Part shown: one piece after another, positions 41,261-48,101 of the stretch | Position numbering within the stretch: the stretch's first letter is position 1 | How the letters are laid out: each line of letters begins with the position of its first letter | Source: Azonexus sp. | GTDB taxonomy: Bacteria > Pseudomonadota > Gammaproteobacteria > Burkholderiales > Rhodocyclaceae | Assembly (NCBI GenBank): GCA_031274715.1 | Contig: JAISPT010000024.1 | Span: 1-48,101 of the forward strand | DNA: 48,101 bases | Direction: 5' to 3' | Notes under the pieces: generated by a model | Told to the model about the DNA's origin: nothing | Seen by the model: only the letters and a program-made list of their open reading frames with translations | The model's database searches: none | Made by a program: the position numbers and the translations under genes

Positions 41261-43414
41261 TCACGTCTCGCTACCCCGCTCGCGGGCGATCCGGCTGACA
41301 TCGGGAATATGGCGCATGCTGCGCATCACGGCCGCCAGATGGATGCGGTGGGACACCTGGATGGTGAAGTGCAACAGCATGAACATGCGTTCCGGATCGG
41401 TATCCATCGACACGTACTCGATGTTCGAGCCGGCCTCGGCAATCGCCGCCGCGACCTGGCCGAGCACGCCGCGGGTCTTCTTGACCTCAACCTTGATGCG
41501 CACGTCGAACAGCTTGCCCTCCTCCGGCTCCCACTCGACATCGATCCACTTCTGCGGTTCCGCCGAGCGCGACTTGCGGATCGTCGGGCAGTCGTGGGCA
41601 TGGATGACCAAGCCGGTCCCCTTGCGGATCGAACCAACGATCGGATCGCCGGGAATCGGCTGGCAACAGCGGGCAAGCTGGATGGCCATGCCTTCGGTAC
41701 CGTGGATGGCCAGCGTCATGCCGCTTGGGGTTTCCGTCACTAGGTTCTCGCGCGCCAGCAGGCGGCGAGCAACCACCGAGGGTAGGCGCTTACCGAGACC
41801 GATCTCGGCATAGACCTCCTCAATCGATTTCTGGCCACCGGACTTGACCAGCTGGTCCCAGGCATCGGCCGGAATCGAGATCGGCACCACGCCGAGCGAC
41901 AGCAATTCCTGGCGCAGCAGGCGCTCGCCGAGGCGGGCCGATTCCTCGTTGCGCATAGTGCGCAGGAAATGGCGAATCTTGCTGCGCGCCCGGCCAGTCT
42001 TGACGTAGGTCAGCCAGGCCGGATTGGGCGTCGCTTGCAGCGAGGTGATGATCTCGACCAGATCGCCGTTGCGCAGCTCTGTACGCAACGGCGCCAGCTC
42101 GTGATTGACGCGCGCCGCCGAGCAGTGGTGACCGACATCGGTATGCACCGCATAGGCAAAATCGACCACCGTGGCACCGGCCGGCATGGCCATGATCCGG
42201 CCCTTGGGCGTGAATACGTAGACCTCGTCGGGAAACAGGTCAATCTTGACGTTCTCGAAGAACTCGGCGGAATCGCTGCCCTGCATCTCGAGCAGCGACT
42301 CCAGCCACTTGTGCGTCTTGACCTGCAGGTCGGCCCCGCTCTCCTCACTGTCCTTGTACAACCAATGCGCAGCCACGCCTTCCTGGGCGACGTTGTGCAT
42401 TTCGCGGGTACGGATCTGCACCTCGACCGGCGTACCATAGGGGCCGATCAGCGTAGTGTGCAGCGATTGGTAGCCGTTGGCCTTGGGAATCGCCACATAG
42501 TCCTTGAACTTGCCGGGGACCGGCTTATACAGCGCGTGCAGCGCGCCGAGCGCCAGGTAGCAGGTGGGCACGTTGTCGACGACGACGCGGAAGCCGTAGA
42601 TGTCGAGCACCTGCGAGAAGGACAACTGCTTGTCCTTCATCTTGCGGAAAATCGAATACAGGCTCTTCTCGCGGCCGAACACCTCGGCGCGCAAGCCGGC
42701 GCTCTCTAGCTTGCCCTTGATGCCATCGAGAATCCGCGTCAGCAATTCGCGGCGGTTGCCGTGCGCTGCCTTCAGCGCCTTAGCCAGAACCTCCGCCCGG
42801 TGCGGATAGAGCAGCCGAAAGCAGATATCCTGTAACTCGCGGTAGAGTTTGTTGAGGCCCAGGCGCAGCGCGATCGGGGCGTAAATTTCCAGCGTCTCGC
42901 GGGCAATCCGGGCGCGCTTGTCGGCGCGCATCGCCGACATTGTCCGCAGGTTGTGCTGGCGGTCGGCCAGCTTGATGAGCACGACGCGCAAATCGCGCGC
43001 CATGGCCATCAGCATCTTGCGGAAATTTTCCGCCTGCGCCTCCTGGTAGGAGGCAAACTCCATCTTGTCGAGCTTGGACAAGCCGTCGACCAGTTCGGCG
43101 ACTTCCTTGCCAAAGCGCTCAGCCAGTTCGCACTTGGTGGCGCCAGTATCCTCGAGCACGTCGTGGAGCAGCGCGGCGCAGACCGCATCGGCATCCATGC
43201 GCCAGCCGACGACGGCACTGGCAACGGCCAGCGGATGGGTAACGTAAGGCTCGCCCGACATACGCGTCTGGCTCGCATGAGCGCGAGCGGCGAAAGCGTA
43301 AGCGGCCTTAATGCGTTCTACATCGACCGGGGAAAGATAATCGAGACTATCGAGGAAAGCCTGGTAGGCAGGTTCCTCGGGCATGGGTGGCGCAATGGAT
43401 GGCTGCGAGTCCAT
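41261..43414 (-). CDS. spoT: Bifunctional (p)ppGpp synthetase/hydrolase
   Basis: This 717-residue alarmone enzyme has an intact HD hydrolase domain (His84-Asp85 in ALLHDVLEDT, and KLADRQHNLRT), so it can degrade ppGpp. The synthetase domain (FGREKSLYSIFRKM, YGFRVVVDN, NGYQSLHTTL and GPYGTPVEVQIRT) appears complete. TGS (DEVYVFTPKGRIMAMPAG), zinc-finger-like (ARCCQPIPGD) and C-terminal ACT domains follow. It sits in the conserved gmk-rpoZ-spoT order. RelA is not in the window. Confidence 0.96.
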   Translation of the reverse strand: MDSQPSIAPPMPEEPAYQAFLDSLDYLSPVDVERIKAAYAFAARAHASQTRMSGEPYVTHPLAVASAVVGWRMDADAVCAALLHDVLEDTGATKCELAERFGKEVAELVDGLSKLDKMEFASYQEAQAENFRKMLMAMARDLRVVLIKLADRQHNLRTMSAMRADKRARIARETLEIYAPIALRLGLNKLYRELQDICFRLLYPHRAEVLAKALKAAHGNRRELLTRILDGIKGKLESAGLRAEVFGREKSLYSIFRKMKDKQLSFSQVLDIYGFRVVVDNVPTCYLALGALHALYKPVPGKFKDYVAIPKANGYQSLHTTLIGPYGTPVEVQIRTREMHNVAQEGVAAHWLYKDSEESGADLQVKTHKWLESLLEMQGSDSAEFFENVKIDLFPDEVYVFTPKGRIMAMPAGATVVDFAYAVHTDVGHHCSAARVNHELAPLRTELRNGDLVEIITSLQATPNPAWLTYVKTGRARSKIRHFLRTMRNEESARLGERLLRQELLSLGVVPISIPADAWDQLVKSGGQKSIEEVYAEIGLGKRLPSVVARRLLARENLVTETPSGMTLAIHGTEGMAIQLARCCQPIPGDPIVGSIRKGTGLVIHAHDCPTIRKSRSAEPQKWIDVEWEPEEGKLFDVRIKVEVKKTRGVLGQVAAAIAEAGSNIEYVSMDTDPERMFMLLHFTIQVSHRIHLAAVMRSMRHIPDVSRIARERGSET

Positions 43415-43435
43415 CGGGCGTCACCGCTGCAGTTT

Positions 43436-43642
43436 TCAGGCTTGACCGCGATTAAGGACTTCCAGGCCGACCTTGCCGACAGCCATTTCGCGCAGGGCGA
43501 TCACGGTCGGCTTGTCTTTCTCGACTTCGACCAGCGGTGTCGAGCCATTAGCGATCTGGCGGGCGCGATGGGCGGCGGCCAGAGTCATCTGGAAGCGGTT
43601 GGGGATACGTTTCAAGCAATCGTCGACGGTCACGCGGGCCAT
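43436..43642 (-). CDS. rpoZ: RNA polymerase omega subunit
   Basis: It is 68 residues long, stabilises the beta-prime subunit and contributes to a ppGpp site of RNA polymerase. The sequence MARVTVDDCLKRIPNRFQ and AAAHRARQIANG are diagnostic, and the acidic-to-basic EVEKDKPTVIALREMA tail follows. It lies between gmk and spoT, linking the alarmone enzyme with its target. Confidence 0.96.
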   Translation of the reverse strand: MARVTVDDCLKRIPNRFQMTLAAAHRARQIANGSTPLVEVEKDKPTVIALREMAVGKVGLEVLNRGQA

Positions 43643-43662
43643 GTAAAACCTCTAAATCAGAT

Positions 43663-44271
43663 TCAGGTCAATCGGGCAAAAAGAACGGCGTGCCGGGCAC
43701 GCTGCGCGGCCAAGCGGAGACGGGAGGCGCGCACGACGGCGCGTAGCTCTTCCAGTGCCTGCTCGAGCCGATTATTAATAATAACATAGTCAAATTCGCC
43801 GACATGGCGCATCTCCGCCTGTGCTGCGGCTAACCGCCGGGCGACGACCTCGTTGCTGTCGGTGCCGCGCTCGCTGAGGCGGCGGGCCAGTTCTTCCATC
43901 GACGGCGGCAGGATGAAGACGCCAATCGCCTGCGGGAATTGCGCCCGCACCTGCTGCGCCCCCTGCCAGTCGATTTCGAGCAGGACGTCAGCGCCGGTGG
44001 CCAGGCGCTCGGCGATCCACTTCTGCGAGGTACCGTAGAAATTGCCATGCACCTCCGCCCATTCGAGAAAGTCCTGACGGTCGATCATGGCGCGGAAGGT
44101 GGCGGTATCGACGAAGTGGTATTCGCGCCCATCCGCCTCGCCCGGACGCGGATCGCGGGTAGTGGTGGAAATCGACAGCTGCACCTGCGGCTCGTATTCG
44201 AGCAGCAGGCGCACCAAGGTGGTCTTGCCAGCCCCCGAGGGAGCGGCGACGACGTAGAGATTTCCGGCCAT
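43663..44271 (-). CDS. gmk: Guanylate kinase
   Basis: It phosphorylates GMP to GDP. It has 202 residues from the ATG at 44271, just before the Walker A loop APSGAGKTTLV. GMP-binding motifs STTTRDPRPGEADGREYHFV and LLEIDWQGAQQV, and the lid FILPPSMEELARRL, are complete. An in-frame ATG five codons upstream is less likely because no ribosome site precedes it. It is first in the gmk-rpoZ-spoT-dadA-tatD run on the minus strand. Confidence 0.96.
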   Translation of the reverse strand: MAGNLYVVAAPSGAGKTTLVRLLLEYEPQVQLSISTTTRDPRPGEADGREYHFVDTATFRAMIDRQDFLEWAEVHGNFYGTSQKWIAERLATGADVLLEIDWQGAQQVRAQFPQAIGVFILPPSMEELARRLSERGTDSNEVVARRLAAAQAEMRHVGEFDYVIINNRLEQALEELRAVVRASRLRLAAQRARHAVLFARLT

Positions 44272-44332
44272 GACGGTCTTTCGCATCAGAAGGTAGACGC
44301 GGCGGCAGGGGCAGCTCTGCTATCGGTGATTT

Positions 44333-45199
44333 TCATTCCAGGTTCTGGATCTGCTCGCGCATCTGCTCGATCAGCAGCTTGAGCTCGATCGCCGCCTGTG
44401 ACACTTCGGTGACCGCCGATTTCGAGCCTAGCGTGTTGGCTTCGCGGTTGAGCTCCTGCATCAGGAAATCGAGCCGCTTGCCGCAGGCGCCACCCTGCTT
44501 GAGCACACGCTCAACCTCGTCGAGATGGGTCAGCAGGCGGCCGAGTTCCTCGGCCACGTCGATGCGCGTGGCGAATACCGTCACTTCCTGCAGAATGCGT
44601 TCGTCGCTGGCATTACCCAGGGCATCGACCAGGCGCTGCCGCAGCTTTTCGGTAAACAGCGCCTGGGCCTCAGGAATGCGCGGCGCGACCCGGGCGACGA
44701 TGGCACGCATGGCCTGCACACGATCATTGATCAGCGCCGCCAGCTTGTCGCCCTCGCGGCTGCGGCTGGCAGTGAATTCGTCGAGCACCTCGCGGGCCAG
44801 GGCCAGAACCTCGCTGCCAACGGCAGCGGGATCAAGGCTCTGCTCGCCGAACATACCCGGCCAACGCAGCATCTCGTTGACCGACAACGGCAGCGCCTCG
44901 GGTATTTCGGTGCGCACTTGGCGGCTCAATTCCCTCAGGCTGGCCAGCAGTTCGCTGTTCAGTCGCGGTTGCTCACTGCGGGCATTGGCGGCGCCGAGCG
45001 CCAGCCGGCACTCGATCTTGCCGCGCGACAGGCGGCTGGCCAGCAGTTCGCGCAACGGCAATTCCAGGGCGCGTAGTTCTTCGGCGACGCGGAAATGAAA
45101 ATCGAGGTAGCGCGAATTGACGCTTTTCAGTTCGAGTTGCAGCGATCCGCCTGCAAACTCTCGCGTTTTTGCCGCATAACCGGTCATACTACAAATCAT
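44333..45199 (-). CDS. yicC: YicC/YloC-family endoribonuclease
   Basis: It encodes 288 residues, the usual length. The N-terminus SMTGYAAKTREFAGGSLQLE with LKSVNSRYLDFHFR is the family signature. The C-terminus has RIDVAEELGRLLTHLDEVERVL, GKRLDFLMQELNREANTLGSKS and ELKLLIEQMREQIQNLE. E. coli YicC acts on small RNAs with PNPase; the same is assumed here by homology. The start at 45199 has GGAGAG 6 bp upstream. It diverges from the kinase gene. Confidence 0.93.
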   Translation of the reverse strand: MICSMTGYAAKTREFAGGSLQLELKSVNSRYLDFHFRVAEELRALELPLRELLASRLSRGKIECRLALGAANARSEQPRLNSELLASLRELSRQVRTEIPEALPLSVNEMLRWPGMFGEQSLDPAAVGSEVLALAREVLDEFTASRSREGDKLAALINDRVQAMRAIVARVAPRIPEAQALFTEKLRQRLVDALGNASDERILQEVTVFATRIDVAEELGRLLTHLDEVERVLKQGGACGKRLDFLMQELNREANTLGSKSAVTEVSQAAIELKLLIEQMREQIQNLE

Positions 45200-45273
45200 G
45201 TCGGGCTCTCCAGCTTTACAGGCCGGACGACACGCCCGAAAATGCCTGACTTTGCATCATAACCGCGAGAACG

Positions 45274-46221
45274 ATGGCGCAACAAGCCAACCAGCCGCTG
45301 CCCGGCGGTTTTCTGCTGGAAGACTACACGATTAATCGCCAGCTCTCGCTCGGTGGGTTCTCTATCGTCTATCTCGCCGAAGATGCCGACGGCACGCAGG
45401 TGGCAATCAAGGAATATTTGCCCAACAGTCTGGCCCTGCGCGGCATGGGCGACATCAAGCCGGTCATCAAGCCGGAACATCAGGCCGCCTTCCGTTACGG
45501 CATGAAGTGCTTTTTCGAGGAAGGACGGGCGCTGGCCAAGCTGTCGCATCCGAACGTGATCCGCGTGCTCAACTTCTTCCGCGCCAACGAGACCGTCTAC
45601 ATGGTCATGGAATACGAGCACGGGCGTACCTTGCAGGAATTCATCCAGAAGCACCAGGGTCACATTTCCGAGCGCTTCATCCGCGGAGTCTTCACGCGCA
45701 TGCTCAACGGCCTGCGCGAAGTGCATACGCACAAGCTGCTGCACCTCGACCTGAAGCCCTCGAACATCTATCTGCGCAGCGACAACGCGCCGGTGCTGAT
45801 CGATTTTGGCGCCGCCCGCCAGACCCTGAGTAGCGAGGAGCAGATTCTCAAGCCGATGTATACGCCGGGTTTCGCCTCACCGGAACATTACGGCTCGCGC
45901 AGCGATCTCGGGCCATGGAGCGATATCTACAGTGTTGGCGCCTCGATGTACTCCTGCCTGGCCGGTGGCGCGCCGCTGGCCGCCGATGAGCGTCTGAAGA
46001 AGGATACGCTGGTACCGGCGATGATACGTTGGGAGGGTCTGTATTCCGACCGGTTGCTGGAAATCATCGACTGGTGCCTGAATCTCAATCACCTGTACCG
46101 CCCGCAAAGCGTCTTCGCTCTACAGAAGGCGCTGGTCGAAACCGTGACGCCGCCCAGCCCGAGGAACAACACGCATTGGTTCGGGCGCTTCGTCGATAAA
46201 TTCAGGAAATCGAACAAATGA
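45274..46221 (+). CDS. Serine/threonine protein kinase, soluble
   Basis: This 315-residue single-domain Hanks-type kinase has the Gly-rich loop LSLGGFSIVYLAE, ATP-binding Lys in VAIKEYLP, catalytic HLDLKPSN (HRD Arg replaced by Leu), intact DFG in LIDFGAARQ and the APE-like ASPEHYG. There is no transmembrane segment. Its stop overlaps the PP2C start by 4 bp, so kinase and antagonist phosphatase are made together. The pair precedes rph-rdgB, an arrangement that looks ancestral and unlike the cassette kinase at 28109. Confidence 0.92.
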   Translation: MAQQANQPLPGGFLLEDYTINRQLSLGGFSIVYLAEDADGTQVAIKEYLPNSLALRGMGDIKPVIKPEHQAAFRYGMKCFFEEGRALAKLSHPNVIRVLNFFRANETVYMVMEYEHGRTLQEFIQKHQGHISERFIRGVFTRMLNGLREVHTHKLLHLDLKPSNIYLRSDNAPVLIDFGAARQTLSSEEQILKPMYTPGFASPEHYGSRSDLGPWSDIYSVGASMYSCLAGGAPLAADERLKKDTLVPAMIRWEGLYSDRLLEIIDWCLNLNHLYRPQSVFALQKALVETVTPPSPRNNTHWFGRFVDKFRKSNK

Positions 46222-47135
46222 GATTCACGATCTATCAGGAAAGCCGCCAGGGCGGCCGCACCAACAACGAGGACCGGACCACCTACTGCTACTCGCGCGA
46301 CGCGCTACTGATGGTCGTCGCCGATGGCATGGGCGGCCACCACTACGGCGAGATCGCGGCGCAGATCGCCGTGCAAACATTGGCCGACGTCTTCCGCCGG
46401 GAGGCCCGGCCCGAGCTGGCCGACCCCTTCCGCTTCCTGCAGAAGGGCATGATCAACGCCCACCACGCCATCCTCGATTACACCGCCCGCCACCGCCTCA
46501 AGGACACGCCGCGCACCACCTGCGTCGCCTGCGTAATCCAGGACAACGTCGCCTACTGGGCGCATGTCGGCGATTCGCGCCTGTACCTGATGCGCGGCGG
46601 CCGCACCATCGGCCAGACCCGGGATCACACGCGCATCCGCCTGATGGTGGAAGAGGGGATGATCAGCGAGGCGCAGGCGGCGGTGCATCCCGACCGCAAC
46701 AAGATCTACAGTTGCCTCGGCAGCCCGACCCCGCCGGAAATCGAATTCTCGCGCAAGATGCCGCTGGAGCACGGTGACATCCTGCTGCTGTGCACCGACG
46801 GCTTCTGGGGTGTCCTTCCCGGCGACCTGATCAACAACGCGCTGAAAGGTGCCAACCTGCTGCAGGCGGTACCAACACTGCTGACCCAGGCCGAGACACG
46901 GGGTGGCCTCCACGGTGACAACCTCTCGGTGGTTGCCGTGCGCTGGGAGCAGAGCTATGTCGATGACAGCAGCAGCTCGGTGTCCACCCAGACCATGGCG
47001 CCCGACGAAATCACCACCCGGCTCGACGAATTCGGCCGCAATCCGGCCTACAAGACTGATCTCTCCGAAGACGAGATCGAGCAGGCGATCGAGGAAATCC
47101 GCGCCGCCATCGACAAATTCAACCCCAAGAAATAA
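46218..47135 (+). CDS. PP2C-family protein serine/threonine phosphatase
   Basis: This 305-residue PPM phosphatase has metal-binding residues in NNEDRT, VVADGMGGHHYGE, AHVGDSRLYLMRGG, LCTDGFWGVL and HGDNLSVVAVRW. A C-terminal tail of about 60 residues, Ser-rich and acidic and outside the catalytic fold, may be regulatory. It is coupled to the kinase upstream and most likely reverses its phosphorylation. It is the only such phosphatase in the window. Confidence 0.93.
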   Translation: MRFTIYQESRQGGRTNNEDRTTYCYSRDALLMVVADGMGGHHYGEIAAQIAVQTLADVFRREARPELADPFRFLQKGMINAHHAILDYTARHRLKDTPRTTCVACVIQDNVAYWAHVGDSRLYLMRGGRTIGQTRDHTRIRLMVEEGMISEAQAAVHPDRNKIYSCLGSPTPPEIEFSRKMPLEHGDILLLCTDGFWGVLPGDLINNALKGANLLQAVPTLLTQAETRGGLHGDNLSVVAVRWEQSYVDDSSSSVSTQTMAPDEITTRLDEFGRNPAYKTDLSEDEIEQAIEEIRAAIDKFNPKK

Positions 47136-47145
47136 GGAAGGCTCC

Positions 47146-47862
47146 ATGCGCCCCAGCCAACGCCAGCCGGACCAGCTCCGCGCTGTCCGTATCACCCGCC
47201 ACTTCACCCGCCATGCCGAAGGCTCGGTGCTGATCGAGATCGGCGATACCCGCGTGCTGTGTACCGCCTCGGTCGAGGAAAGCCTGCCCCCCTTCCTGCG
47301 CGGCAAGGGTCAGGGCTGGGTCACCGCCGAGTACGGCATGCTGCCGCGCGCCACGCACACGCGCACGGCGCGCGAAGCGGCCAAGGGCAAGCAAAGCGGC
47401 CGGACGCAGGAAATCCAGCGCCTGATCGGCCGCAGCCTGCGCGCTGTGACCGACCTCAAGGCCCTCGGCGAACGTCAGATCACGCTCGACTGCGATGTCC
47501 TGCAAGCCGACGGCGGCACCCGCTGCGCCGCCATCACCGGCGCCTGGGTGGCGCTGTACGAGGCCTGCGAGAAGCTGGCGCAGGCCGGCAAGCTGGCGGC
47601 CAATCCGGTCAAGGAGCACGTCGCCGCCGTCTCGGTCGGCATCATCAAAGGCAGCCCGGTGCTCGACCTCGACTACCCGGAAGACTCCGGCTGCGACACC
47701 GACATGAACGTGATCATGACCGGCCGTGGCGGCATCGTCGAAGTACAGGGCACTGCCGAAGGCGAGCCGTTCACCCGCGAACAGATGAACGTGCTGCTCG
47801 ATCTGGCGCAACTCGGTATCGGCCAACTCGTCGCCGCCCAGCAAAGCGCCCTGGCGGGTTGA
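47146..47862 (+). CDS. rph: Ribonuclease PH
   Basis: This 238-residue phosphorolytic 3'-5' exoribonuclease trims tRNA 3' ends. The start MRPSQRQPDQLR at 47146 follows GGAAGG. Conserved blocks include GSVLIEIGDTRVLCTASVE, GQGWVTAEYGMLPRAT, GRTQEIQRLIGRSLRAV, DCDVLQADGGTRCAAITG and LDYPEDSGCDTDMNVIMT. It is followed 7 bp later by rdgB, the standard order. Confidence 0.97.
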   Translation: MRPSQRQPDQLRAVRITRHFTRHAEGSVLIEIGDTRVLCTASVEESLPPFLRGKGQGWVTAEYGMLPRATHTRTAREAAKGKQSGRTQEIQRLIGRSLRAVTDLKALGERQITLDCDVLQADGGTRCAAITGAWVALYEACEKLAQAGKLAANPVKEHVAAVSVGIIKGSPVLDLDYPEDSGCDTDMNVIMTGRGGIVEVQGTAEGEPFTREQMNVLLDLAQLGIGQLVAAQQSALAG

Positions 47863-47869
47863 GCGGGCC

Positions 47870-48101
47870 ATGAAAAAACTCGTTCTCGCCTCGAACAACG
47901 CCAAAAAAATCAAGGAATTGAACGCGCTGCTGGGGCCGCTTGGCTTCACGGTCATCACCCAGGGGGAACTCGGCATTCCAGAAGCCGAGGAGCCGCACGC
48001 CACCTTCATCGAGAACGCCTTGGCCAAGGCCCGCCACGCCGCCCGGCACAGCGGCCGGCCGGCCTTGGCCGACGACTCCGGCCTGTGCGTCAAGGCCCTC
48101 G
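47870..48101 (+). CDS. rdgB: XTP/dITP pyrophosphatase (5' part, cut by window end)
   Basis: It removes non-canonical purine nucleotides (ITP, XTP) from the pool. Seventy-seven codons are present and the gene continues past the window. The N-terminus MKKLVLASNNAKKIKELNAL and PEAEEPHATFIENALAKARHAA match the Ham1/RdgB family, and the catalytic ALADDSGLCV is reached just before the edge. It starts 7 bp after the rph stop. Confidence 0.95.
   Translation, partial: MKKLVLASNNAKKIKELNALLGPLGFTVITQGELGIPEAEEPHATFIENALAKARHAARHSGRPALADDSGLCVKAL

Noticed and set aside
45274..47135. Kinase-PP2C pair as part of the acquired cassette
   Set aside because: It lies 15 kb away among core genes (yicC, rph, rdgB), has no mobile-element scars beside it, and looks like a resident signalling pair.
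1..48101. CRISPR arrays, prophage genes, rRNA genes or replication origins
   Set aside because: No regularly spaced direct repeats, phage structural genes, rRNA-like stretches or DnaA-box clusters were seen on reading both strands.

Overview
The window reads as chromosomal DNA of a GC-rich betaproteobacterium, most likely Rhodocyclales (Dechloromonas/Azonexus-like). That placement is inference from protein character and gene content: a napDAGHB nitrate reductase, glnA with adjacent ntrBC, gmk-rpoZ-spoT-dadA, a two-subunit indolepyruvate oxidoreductase, and a CIRCE element in front of rpoH. No 16S gene or other decisive marker is present. Most of the window is compact housekeeping DNA with many 1-11 bp gene overlaps, so operon assignments are fairly secure.

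Layout. 1-5.35 kb: aceE (3' end cut off by the window edge) diverges from iorAB. 5.5-9.04 kb: folD-purE-purK-sua5, a tightly coupled one-carbon/purine/tRNA-modification operon. 9.1-10.6 kb: tRNA-Ala(CGC), a transposase scar, a small hypothetical gene, tRNA-Arg(CCG) and an NlpC/P60 lipoprotein. 10.6-13.6 kb: an aldehyde dehydrogenase, then birA-coaX. 13.6-19.5 kb: the nitrogen-control block ntrB-ntrC, a DUF4124 protein, glnA with a sigma-54 promoter and two NtrC sites, and a cation-diffusion transporter. 19.6-23.1 kb: rhodanese, nadA, an endonuclease/phosphatase-fold protein and a ClsB-type cardiolipin synthase.

23.27-30.6 kb is the anomalous part. A cassette of a coiled-coil protein of unknown function, a lipoprotein alpha/beta hydrolase, a ClpB-like AAA+ ATPase, an NrdG-like radical SAM protein and a zinc-ribbon, membrane-anchored Ser/Thr kinase lies between clsB and gluQRS. 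Scars of a related transposase 3' end lie at both borders. This is the best candidate for an undescribed system (signalling, stress or conflict); its function cannot be read from the sequence.

30.6-48.1 kb returns to core genes: gluQRS, a zinc alcohol dehydrogenase, rpoH with CIRCE, napDAGHB behind an FNR-type box, tatD, dadA, spoT, rpoZ, gmk and yicC. These are followed by a divergent kinase-PP2C phosphatase pair, rph and the start of rdgB. The regulatory sites fit together: NtrBC acts on glnA through sigma-54, anaerobiosis on nap through an FNR/CRP-family factor, and HrcA on the heat-shock sigma factor.
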